Assembly (NCBI GenBank): GCA_020723225.1 | Contig: DYJG01000069.1 | Location: 1 to 9,067 of the forward strand | Length of the DNA stretch: 9,067 bases | Source of the DNA: Desulfobacca acetoxidans | Lineage (GTDB): Bacteria > Desulfobacterota > Desulfobaccia > Desulfobaccales > 0-14-0-80-60-11 | Reading direction: 5' to 3' | In this document: in pieces, positions 1 through 5,538 of the stretch | Numbering within the stretch: the first letter of the stretch is position 1 | How the letters are laid out: every line of letters starts with the position of its first letter | Notes under the pieces: generated by a model | Databases searched by the model: none | The model's input: only the letters and a program-made list of their open reading frames with translations | What the model was told of the DNA's origin: nothing | Made by a program: the position numbers and the translations under genes

Positions 1-783
1 GACCGGTCCTTTAGGGGAGCTAATCAATTTTTGTATTAGCAGATAGATGGTGCGGATATCGGTCTCCCGGCCGGTGCCGATGTTGAAGGTCCCGGCTTCG
101 GGGTGGGATAGGGCTTTGAAATTGGCGGCGGCGACGTCCCCCACGAAGGTAAAATCCCGGGTCTGGAGGCCGTCGCCGTTGATCACCGGCTGCTCGCCGG
201 CCAGGAATTTCTCAATGAAGATGGCCACCACCCCGGCCTCTCCCAGGCCGTTCTGCCGGGGGCCGAAGACGTTGGCATAACGCAGGGATATGGGGACGAT
301 GCCGTGTTCCCGGTGATAAAAATGGAGATAGTGCTCCACTGACAGTTTGGCGATGCCGTAGGGGCTTTCGGGCCGGGGCGAGTCCGTCTCTTTGGCCGGC
401 ACCGGGGCCTCATCCCCATACATCGCCCCGCCCGTGGAAGCGAAGATGAATTTGCGGACGCCGACCCGGGCCGCGGCGTTAAGGATATTCAACGACCCCA
501 GGATATTGTCCCGGGCGTCGGCAACGGGGTCTTTAACCGACACTTGCACGCTCATCTGGGCCGCGTGATGGATGATTGTCTGGGGGCGCCAGTCCAGAAT
601 GAGGGCATAAGTCTTTTCATCCTTGATGTCATAGGGAAAAAACTGGGCGGCAATCGGCACGAACTCCCGGCGGCCGGTGGACAGGTTGTCCACCACTGCC
701 ACTTCATGGCCCGCGGCCACCATCAGGTCCGCCACGTGGGAGCCGATGAATCCCGCGCCGCCGGTGATCAAAATCCGCTGCAT
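1..783 (-). CDS. galE: UDP-glucose 4-epimerase-type NAD-dependent sugar epimerase, C-terminus beyond the window
   Basis: This is an extended short-chain dehydrogenase/reductase that probably interconverts UDP-glucose and UDP-galactose, or the matching uronates, through a 4-keto intermediate in the cytoplasm. The frame is open from the ATG at 783 to the window edge (261 residues); the family is usually about 305-330 residues, so perhaps 50-70 residues are missing. Visible are the NAD-binding loop GGAGFIGS (8-15), VVDNLSTG (30-37) at the end of the second strand, the Ser-Thr active-site pair (116-117), the catalytic YGIAK (Tyr142, Lys146), and RYANVFGPRQ (168-177). A good GGAGG ribosome site (793-797) lies 9 nt before the start. 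It is the last gene in view of a minus-strand UDP-sugar cluster, 70 bp after the HEPN gene. Substrate (glucose, glucuronate or N-acetyl form) cannot be fixed from sequence alone; the epimerase class is certain. Confidence 0.9.
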   Translation of the reverse strand, partial: MQRILITGGAGFIGSHVADLMVAAGHEVAVVDNLSTGRREFVPIAAQFFPYDIKDEKTYALILDWRPQTIIHHAAQMSVQVSVKDPVADARDNILGSLNILNAAARVGVRKFIFASTGGAMYGDEAPVPAKETDSPRPESPYGIAKLSVEHYLHFYHREHGIVPISLRYANVFGPRQNGLGEAGVVAIFIEKFLAGEQPVINGDGLQTRDFTFVGDVAAANFKALSHPEAGTFNIGTGRETDIRTIYLLIQKLISSPKGPV

Positions 784-853
784 GGAGTTAAACCTCCATC
801 GAGGATTCAAAAAACTTTCTTATTCAGAACCTCGATACCATGAATCATAACTT

Positions 854-1285
854 CTAAGGTTCTTTCAATGCTTCGGTCTTGGTGCGCAAAAAGACTTCGA
901 CCGCGGCAAGCACCTCTTCTGCCCACTGCAAGGCGCCTGTTGCCTGGGAAGCCGTGTAGGATTCACTGGGTATGGCCGGGAAAGGCAAGCCGTTCGGATA
1001 ACGGGTCGGTATATAGAACTGGTCCAGCAGGCCTGCGGCTGCGCTTATCTCAGCAAAAGGCGGATGGTATTTCTCACAAAGTTTCACCAGCTCCCGGATG
1101 GAATGGCCCAAAACAACCCGGCGGCCTTGGCTGAACAATACCGCTTTCACGGCCTTTTCCCCGGCCTGCTGCGCCTGAAAGCAGGCGGCGGCGTAGTGGC
1201 CGGCGCTCTCAAGAGACCGGACCACTGCCAGATCGTCTCTAGCCTGGCGAAACCAGCGTTTGGCTTCACCCAGGGGAACGTTCAT
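854..1285 (-). CDS. HEPN-domain protein, probable toxin of an MNT-HEPN pair
   Basis: This 143-residue all-helical HEPN protein (PF05168-like) has the family signature around residues 31-50 (YAAACFQAQQAGEKAVKAVL), then GHSI (60-63) and Y-x-P-T-R-Y-P-N (91-98). HEPN proteins paired with minimal nucleotidyltransferases can act as RNases whose activity is blocked by the partner, in some systems by AMP addition to a Tyr. The usual catalytic R-x4-6-H is not obvious in the expected late position. The only R-x4-H is R56-H61, before the central helix, so RNase activity is uncertain; this branch might instead be a substrate-binding helper. The start overlaps the upstream MNT gene by 20 nt, with AGGTG about 6 nt ahead, so translation is probably coupled. 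The stop is TAG. HEPN identity is confident; the toxin role is inferred from pairing. Confidence 0.85.
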   Translation of the reverse strand: MNVPLGEAKRWFRQARDDLAVVRSLESAGHYAAACFQAQQAGEKAVKAVLFSQGRRVVLGHSIRELVKLCEKYHPPFAEISAAAGLLDQFYIPTRYPNGLPFPAIPSESYTASQATGALQWAEEVLAAVEVFLRTKTEALKEP

Positions 1286-1610
1286 AGAGCACCTGACCTT
1301 CCTGATGAATCACCCAGCCCAGGCCGGATTCTTTCATGGCCTCGAATTCTTCCGGAGTATATACCAAGACTTCCACGGCCCTGTCGAAATCCAAAATATA
1401 GGGAACCATTTCCTCAAGCCGCTTAAGAAACGGCTGGTCTGTGGATTTGATGACCGCCACGTCGTAATCGCTAAACTCGTCCCCTTCACCCCGGGCCCGG
1501 GAGCCGAAAAGAATGATTTTCTCAGGGTCGTATGGCTTTAATAAGTTAACCAATTTTTCCAGAAGGGGATCGGTCGGCCTACCCGACCCTTGGCTTGGGA
1601 GATTCTCCAT
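1266..1610 (-). CDS. Minimal nucleotidyltransferase (MNT), probable antitoxin partner of the HEPN protein
   Basis: A small Pol-beta-fold nucleotidyltransferase of 114 residues from the chosen ATG at 1610. The hallmark GS-x10-D-x-D is exact: Gly36-Ser37, then Asp48 and Asp50 (FGSRARGEGDEFSDYDVAVI). The third metal-binding carboxylate appears as Glu80 in AVEVLVYTPEEFE, where many relatives have Asp. In characterised MntA-HepT pairs the MNT neutralises the HEPN toxin by transferring AMP to it. An upstream in-frame ATG at 1679 would add 23 residues, but it lies inside the heptamer repeat and those residues are polar and unlike the family. The 1610 start has a GGAAGAG-like site about 7 nt upstream and is preferred. 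The gene sits 79 bp after ugd and overlaps the HEPN start by 20 nt, in the order MNT then HEPN. Family assignment is firm. Confidence 0.88.
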   Translation of the reverse strand: MENLPSQGSGRPTDPLLEKLVNLLKPYDPEKIILFGSRARGEGDEFSDYDVAVIKSTDQPFLKRLEEMVPYILDFDRAVEVLVYTPEEFEAMKESGLGWVIHQEGQVLYERSPG

Positions 1611-1663
1611 AAAGTCTCTTCCAGACCTAGGTTTCGTGCACCTTAAAACCTGCTTCTGTTTTT

Positions 1664-1698
1664 TCTGCCCACTGCTCACTGCTCACTGCTCACAGCTT
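1664..1698. repeat. Heptamer tandem repeat (ACTGCTC) across the ugd stop codon
   Basis: Three perfect tandem copies of ACTGCTC occupy 1671-1691, flanked by degenerate units (TCTGCCC at 1664, ACAGCTT at 1692). The ugd stop codon (1690-1692) lies inside the array, as does the alternative ATG of the MNT gene at 1679. Period-7 arrays with units beginning ACT or ACC recur at 3230, 5472 and 5518. Confidence 0.85.
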
Positions 1699-3015
1699 CT
1701 GGCCCACAAAAAAATATTCGAATCCCAGTTTGTCCAGTTTTTCCGGGTTGTAGAGGTTGCGGCCGTCGAAGATGACCGGGGACTTCATCAGGGAGCGCAT
1801 CCGCTCGAAATCCGGCTCCCTGAATTTGGTCCATTCAGTGCAAATGACCAGGGCGTCCGCCCCTTCCAGGGCCTCGTAGCTGGTCTTGGTGAAACTGACG
1901 GCCTGATGGTTCCCCAGGTAATTCTTGGTGGCCGTCATGGCTTCCGGGTCGTGGGCCTTAAGGCGCGCCCCGGCTGCGGTCAGCTTCTCGATGAGCGTGA
2001 GGGCCGGCGCCTCCCTGATGTCGTCGGTCTGGGGCTTGAAGGCCAGGCCCCAAACCGCCAGGACCTTGCCGTTGAGGTCGTTCCCGAAATAGGCGGCAAT
2101 ACGGTCGTAAAAGAGCTGCCGCTGCTCAAAGTTAACAGCCTCCGCGGCCTCCAGGATCCGGGGGACATAGCCCCGGGACCGGGCGGTGTGGATCAGGGCC
2201 TGCATATCCTTGGGGAAGCACGACCCGCCGTAGCCCAGCCCCGGAAAGAGGAAGAGGTGGCCGATCCGGCGGTCCGAGCCGATGCCCTGGCGTACCATGC
2301 TAATATTGGCGCCGGTCTTGCTGCAAATGTTGGCCAGTTCGTTGATGAAGGAAATCTTGGTGGCCAAAAAGGCGTTGGCCGCGTACTTGGTCAGCTCCGC
2401 GGAGACCACGTCCATGATGATCACCGGATGGTTGGTGCGCACGAAGGGGGCATAAAGCTCCTTCATCAGCTCCCCCACCCGCACGTCGTCGCAGCCCACG
2501 ACGATGCGGTCCGGCTTCATGAAATCGTCCAACGCGGTGCCTTCCTTCAAGAATTCCGGGTTGGAGACCACGTCGAACTCGATCTCTTCGCCCCGGGCCT
2601 TCAGTTCCCCATTAATCGCCTGGCGCACCAGGTTGGCGGTGCCCACGGGCACCGTGGATTTCTCCACGATCACCTTGTAGCCGTTGATACAGCGGCCGAT
2701 CTCCCGGGCCACATCCAGCACCATGGACAGGTCCGCGGAGCCGTCCTTGTCCTGGGGGGTGCCCACGGCAATGAAGACCACCAGGCTTTTCTGTACTGCC
2801 GCCGCCAGGTCGGTGGTAAAAAAGAGGCGGTTTTCCTGGGTATTGCGCTTGACGTAATCCTCCAAACCCGGCTCGTAGATGGGAATAATCCCCTGTTCCA
2901 GGGCTTCCACCTTGGATTTGTCCGCATCCACGCAGGTCACTTCGTTGCCCATTTCCGCAAAGCAGGCCGCGGTCACCAGACCCACATAACCTGCCCCCAC
3001 CATCGCCAGTTTCAT
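1690..3015 (-). CDS. ugd: UDP-glucose 6-dehydrogenase
   Basis: This enzyme oxidises UDP-glucose twice with NAD+ to UDP-glucuronate in the cytoplasm, a precursor for capsule, exopolysaccharide and lipid-linked glycans. The 441-residue length is normal for the bacterial UDPGDH family. The N-terminal NAD domain starts with GAGYVGLVTA (7-16) and VDAD (29-32). Substrate-binding SNPEFLKEGT follows (151-160), and ELTKYAANAFLATKISF (207-223) carries the conserved Lys210 and Lys220. The catalytic nucleophile is Cys266 in GYGGSCFPKD, and the C-terminal UDP domain includes WGLAFKPQTDDIREAP (322-337). All expected residues are present. The ATG at 3015 has a GGGGAG site (3026-3031) 10 nt upstream. It lies between sqdB (245 bp before) and the MNT gene (79 bp after) on the same strand. 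The stop codon falls within a heptamer repeat. Confidence 0.97.
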   Translation of the reverse strand: MKLAMVGAGYVGLVTAACFAEMGNEVTCVDADKSKVEALEQGIIPIYEPGLEDYVKRNTQENRLFFTTDLAAAVQKSLVVFIAVGTPQDKDGSADLSMVLDVAREIGRCINGYKVIVEKSTVPVGTANLVRQAINGELKARGEEIEFDVVSNPEFLKEGTALDDFMKPDRIVVGCDDVRVGELMKELYAPFVRTNHPVIIMDVVSAELTKYAANAFLATKISFINELANICSKTGANISMVRQGIGSDRRIGHLFLFPGLGYGGSCFPKDMQALIHTARSRGYVPRILEAAEAVNFEQRQLFYDRIAAYFGNDLNGKVLAVWGLAFKPQTDDIREAPALTLIEKLTAAGARLKAHDPEAMTATKNYLGNHQAVSFTKTSYEALEGADALVICTEWTKFREPDFERMRSLMKSPVIFDGRNLYNPEKLDKLGFEYFFVGQKL

Positions 3016-3137
3016 ATGATGCTTACTCCCCTATCGGATTTATCGTTCTCCGGCAGGCAGCCGGATTTTTTTCAGGCCTTGTTATCGTTCTGCAAATTAT
3101 TGCTCTAGGTAACACAGGTGTTTACAGAATGGAAGAT

Positions 3138-3161
3138 CTGGGGGAGTAAAGTTCCCCCCAG
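3138..3161. other. Small G/C hairpin in the sqdB-ugd spacer
   Basis: CTGGGGG (3138-3144) can pair with CCCCCAG (3155-3161) around a short AT-rich loop, giving a 7-bp stem. Neither strand has a following T-run, so it is not a typical intrinsic terminator. It could be an attenuating or mRNA-stabilising hairpin between sqdB and ugd, or chance. A second, weaker 5-bp inverted repeat (AGTGG/CCACT) lies at 3203-3217. Confidence 0.3.
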
Positions 3162-3229
3162 CGTCCCATGTCCCCGGGCAACGAACCCCAAATTCTTTCT
3201 TCAGTGGGATAGCCACTATAACAATTTAA

Positions 3230-3247
3230 ACTTTGAACTTTGAACTT
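3230..3247. repeat. Heptamer tandem repeat (ACTTTGA) just downstream of sqdB
   Basis: Two perfect ACTTTGA copies (3230-3236 and 3237-3243) plus the partial unit ACTT start 13 nt beyond the sqdB stop codon on the transcribed side. Same period and same leading ACT as the arrays at 1664, 5472 and 5518, but a different core sequence. Confidence 0.75.
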
Positions 3248-3260
3248 ATGCACCCCGCGG

Positions 3261-4412
3261 TTATTGCTGCCATTTTACCCGGGGCAGGATATAGCCAGGG
3301 CAGATACGCTCCCGGTATCTCCGGACGAAGGCCAGCATGCCGGTCAAGACCTCTCCTGTCAAATAGTGGGGGGTAAGCCCCAAGGACAACAAACCGGTAT
3401 GCGCGGGGTTATAATAGTGTTCTTCCGCTTCCCGGCGAGGGTTGGGGATCTTGTTGATTTTAACCTTAAGACCCAGCTCCTTCCCGGCTTCCACCACCTT
3501 GTCCGCCAGCTCGTTCACCGAGAAGGTCTCCACAAACTGGTTGAAGACCCGGTACTCACCGGGATTGGCAGGATGCAGGAGGGCCAGTTCCACACAGGCC
3601 AGGGTATCTTTGATGTTCAGGTAGCCCCGGGTCTGGCCCCCTTCGCCGTAAACGGTGAGAGGATGGCCTGCCACCGCCTGGACGATGAAACGGTTCAAGA
3701 CGGTGCCGAAAATGTCGTCATAGTTGAAGATGGAGGCCAGCCGGTCATCCGCGCCCGACTCTTCGGTCACGATCCCGTAAACCGGCCCCTGGTTGAGGTC
3801 GGTGACCCTGATGTCCCAGATGCGGCAGTAAAAATAGAGCATGTCGCCGTCCTGGGACTTGGTGAGGTGGTAAAGCGACCCGGGGGTCTTGGGGTAGAGA
3901 AATTTATGCTTCCGGCCCTGGTGCTCCACCTCCAGGTAGCCTTCTTCGATATCGATGTTGGGAGTGCCGTACACCCCCATGGTGCCCAATTTGACGATGT
4001 GGCAGTCGGGCGCGAATTCGGCCACCGCGTGGATCAGGTTGCAGGTGGACACCAGGTTGTTGGTGAGGGTGAAGAGCGCGGCCTCCCGGCCCATCATGGA
4101 ATAGGGGGCTGAAGGTTGCTCCGCGTAATGCACCACTCCTTCCGGATCGGCCTCCCGGAAGACCTTGGCGAGGAAGTCGTAGTTGCAGACGTCGCCAATG
4201 AAAACGTCGATCTGCCGGCCGGATATTTCCTTCCAGAGTTGGGCCCGTTGGTGCAGATTGGGCACCGCCAGCAAGGGTTCGCAATTCAGTTCCATGCCGG
4301 CCCGGCGGCGGAAATAATTATCCGCCACCGCCACCTGATGTCCCCGCCGGGACAGGTACATGGCGGTGGGCCAACCCAGGTAGCCGTCTCCTCCCAGGAT
4401 CAATACGCGCAT
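3261..4412 (-). CDS. sqdB: UDP-sulfoquinovose synthase (SQD1/SqdB/Agl3 family)
   Basis: This enzyme makes UDP-sulfoquinovose from UDP-glucose and sulfite using bound NAD+, supplying the head group of the sulfolipid SQDG or sulfoquinovose-containing glycans. The 383 residues can be followed end to end against the plant SQD1 pattern: GGDGYLGWPTA (7-17), DNYFRR (31-36), SAPYSM (101-106), LGTMGVYGTPNIDIEEG (142-158), YHLTK (181-185), DLNQGPVYG (205-213), HPLTVYG (250-256), GGQTRGYLNIKDT (258-270), NPRREAEEHYYN (324-335). The catalytic triad is Thr144, Tyr181, Lys185. Plant SQD1 reads EQRSAPYSM where this protein reads EQPSAPYSM, so an Arg near the sulfite site appears as Pro100; I believe this is found in other prokaryotic members, but could not check. 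The ATG at 4412 has a GGAG site 7 nt upstream. It is the first minus-strand gene of the cluster. Confidence 0.93.
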   Translation of the reverse strand: MRVLILGGDGYLGWPTAMYLSRRGHQVAVADNYFRRRAGMELNCEPLLAVPNLHQRAQLWKEISGRQIDVFIGDVCNYDFLAKVFREADPEGVVHYAEQPSAPYSMMGREAALFTLTNNLVSTCNLIHAVAEFAPDCHIVKLGTMGVYGTPNIDIEEGYLEVEHQGRKHKFLYPKTPGSLYHLTKSQDGDMLYFYCRIWDIRVTDLNQGPVYGIVTEESGADDRLASIFNYDDIFGTVLNRFIVQAVAGHPLTVYGEGGQTRGYLNIKDTLACVELALLHPANPGEYRVFNQFVETFSVNELADKVVEAGKELGLKVKINKIPNPRREAEEHYYNPAHTGLLSLGLTPHYLTGEVLTGMLAFVRRYRERICPGYILPRVKWQQ

Positions 4413-4703
4413 AACAGTTCTCCGGAAATTTGGGACCTCCGGGGCCGCCGAACCATAAAAATAGTTTCCCCCGCCGGGATTAACCGGGGCCGGGGTCTTA
4501 TTTCCTGATTATTCATATGTTTGGGAGGCATGCAGGACTGGTTGGGGAACCGGTAGACCTCTTCCAGGTGAGCTAAGATATAGATAATAATGTACGTTTT
4601 TTTCCATAAAAAGCAATCAGAAAAAAGAATCGAAAACCCCCTGGGAAGCGTTCGTTTTCTTTGTCACCACTCCATAATCCCACTTGCAGATTACTTGTAA
4701 TAC
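4413..4703. other. Upstream region of sqdB; no gene seen
   Basis: I see no supported coding frame here. The left part (4413-4500) is the GC-rich leader of sqdB with a short CCGG-GATTAA-CCGG hairpin near 4476. The right part (4560-4640) is AT-rich and on the minus strand offers a weak sigma70-like match for sqdB: TTGCTT, a 16-nt spacer, then TACATT, within about 4590-4617. This is the likeliest place for the cluster promoter, but the match is poor. Confidence 0.3.
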
Positions 4704-4886
4704 ATGTATCGTGAGCGCCTGGCTACACTTGAAAATCCACGAGACCTCGGTAAGCCTCTCACTGGACCACTTGGAACTTTTTGGCGTTATCGCCTAGGAA
4801 ATTATCGCTTGATTTGTGATATTCAGGATAACGCCTCCCGTATTTTGGTAGTGCGTCTTGGAAAACGATCAGAGGTATATCGCTGA
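4704..4886 (+). pseudogene. C-terminal remnant of a RelE/ParE-family toxin
   Basis: The 60 readable residues match the C-terminal two thirds of RelE/ParE mRNA interferases or gyrase toxins: NPRDLGKPLTGPLG (11-24), WRYRLGNYRLIC (27-38), then VVRLGKRSEVY (49-59). The positions usually used for RNA contact and cleavage in RelE are retained (Arg in YRLI, Arg in GKRSEVYR, and the final Tyr). The family's N-terminal helical hairpin, about 30 residues, is missing. In-frame upstream codons reach a TAA (4698-4700) at once, no ribosome site precedes the ATG, and that ATG lies in a 10-bp palindrome (4700-4709). No RelB-like antitoxin is adjacent on either side. It is best read as a decayed module rather than a working toxin. 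Family recognition is strong; pseudogene status is inferred. Confidence 0.75.
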
Positions 4887-5280
4887 CCACCCCGGTTTCC
4901 AGGGACCCTCCCCATAATCTTGTTCCATAAATCCTGGCCCTTCCCTGTTTCCATGGGGCGGCCTCACCGGTTGGATGGCCACATTTTTTATATCAACGTA
5001 ATAAAAAAGCCCGCCGGCATCAAGACGCAGAAGCACCCTCCCGGCCCCTAACGGCTGCATCCCCTTATCGGATCTAATGGCTGCATGGGGCATTCCCCCG
5101 CAGCCTGCCCTCCCATTTAGCATTTTTGGGTCTCCCCCTTTTTTTTCTCAAATCAGGTCTTATAAATTTCTTTAGAGCAGTCTCTCATCGGCCTATGTCG
5201 CACTCTTAAAAGTTGAAAAGCCTGATCCCCCCCCTTGTCAGCTAGCGGCAGGGGGAAAAGATACCCTCCGGGCGGGGGGC
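4887..5280. other. Non-coding stretch; no gene seen
   Basis: No convincing coding sequence is present. A minus-strand open frame at 4869-5123 (84 residues) has low-complexity Gly/Pro/Arg composition, no ribosome site and no recognisable motif. A C-rich/G-rich segment at 5227-5254 can form a short CCCCCT/AGGGGG stem. The right end abuts the candidate MITE. Confidence 0.5.
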
Positions 5281-5427
5281 TCATCATTACCCACAAGGCA
5301 GGAAGAAGTAGATTTTAAGCTGACTAAAAGCAATCTATGGTGGTACAGGCTTTCCAGCCTGTACAGGTTTTTCGGCACAGCCTGGAAAGGCTGTGCCACC
5401 GTTTAAAAAACTTGTGGGTAATGATAA
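5281..5427. mobile_element. Candidate MITE: 147-bp element with 17-bp terminal inverted repeats
   Basis: The ends are inverted repeats: 5281-5297 and 5411-5427 match at 16 of 17 positions when one is reverse-complemented, including a perfect 15-bp core ATCATTACCCACAAG. GGGGC occurs immediately outside each end (5276-5280 and 5428-5432), which would fit a 5-bp target-site duplication, although the region is G-rich and chance is possible. There is no coding capacity inside, so it would need a transposase in trans. The interior carries a REP-like hairpin doublet (5339-5400). Size, non-coding interior and end structure fit a miniature inverted-repeat transposable element. The parent IS family is not identifiable from this window. 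A structured RNA or attenuator is the alternative. Confidence 0.6.
5339..5400. repeat. REP-like doublet: two hairpins in inverted orientation
   Basis: The left hairpin at 5343-5364 has a perfect 9-bp stem (GTACAGGCT, loop TTCC, AGCCTGTAC). The right hairpin at 5375-5396 has a perfect 8-bp stem (GCACAGCC, loop TGGAAA, GGCTGTGC). The outer GGTGG (5339-5343) and CCACC (5396-5400) close the unit. The left 26 nt match the reverse complement of the right 26 nt at 22 positions, so the arms are inverted copies. The four differences form two complementary pairs inside each hairpin. This is the layout of REPIN-type elements, but no RAYT (REP-associated tyrosine transposase) gene is in view. Confidence 0.8.
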
Positions 5428-5471
5428 GGGGCGGGGAGAGAGGGAGTAAGTCTGGGAAATGCCTTGTTTTT

Positions 5472-5506
5472 ACTGGCCACTGACCACCGGCCACTGACAA
5501 CTTTCT
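5472..5506. repeat. Degenerate heptamer tandem repeat (ACTGGCC/ACTGACC)
   Basis: Consecutive 7-nt units read ACTGGCC, ACTGACC, ACCGGCC, ACTGACA and ACTTTCT at 5472, 5479, 5486, 5493 and 5500. The first four are clear variants of one unit and the last is marginal. The array sits 20-55 bp upstream of the apparent start of the MerA-like reductase, where a promoter or leader would be expected. Confidence 0.75.
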
Positions 5507-5512
5507 CTTAGC

Positions 5513-5538
5513 TTGGAACCGGGAACTTGGGACTTTTA
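5513..5538. repeat. Degenerate heptamer repeat overlapping the start of the reductase gene
   Basis: TTGGAAC (5513), CGGGAAC (5520) and TTGGGAC (5527) are successive 7-nt variants. In the phase used for the other arrays they read ACCGGGA, ACTTGGG and ACTTTTA from 5518. The TTG at 5527, the only start giving the expected protein N-terminus, lies inside the third unit. Confidence 0.6.

Noticed and set aside
1513..3108. A 531-codon open frame on the plus strand opposite ugd
   Set aside because: It is antisense to a fully conserved ugd and parts of the flanking spacers, has a His/Gly/Val-rich composition typical of the reverse of GC-rich genes, and shows no motif.
3138..3161. Intrinsic terminator between sqdB and ugd
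   Set aside because: The stem is G/C-rich, but neither strand has a T-run after it, so it is listed only as a hairpin.
3240..4112. A 290-codon open frame on the plus strand opposite sqdB
   Set aside because: It mirrors the codon pattern of sqdB, starts inside a heptamer repeat, and has no recognisable domain or ribosome site.
4869..5123. An 84-codon minus-strand frame in the central non-coding region
   Set aside because: Low-complexity composition, no ribosome site, no motif; more likely chance.
5276..5432. CRISPR or phage attachment site reading of the nested repeats
   Set aside because: There is only one unit, no spacer series and no integrase or cas gene; terminal inverted repeats explain it better.
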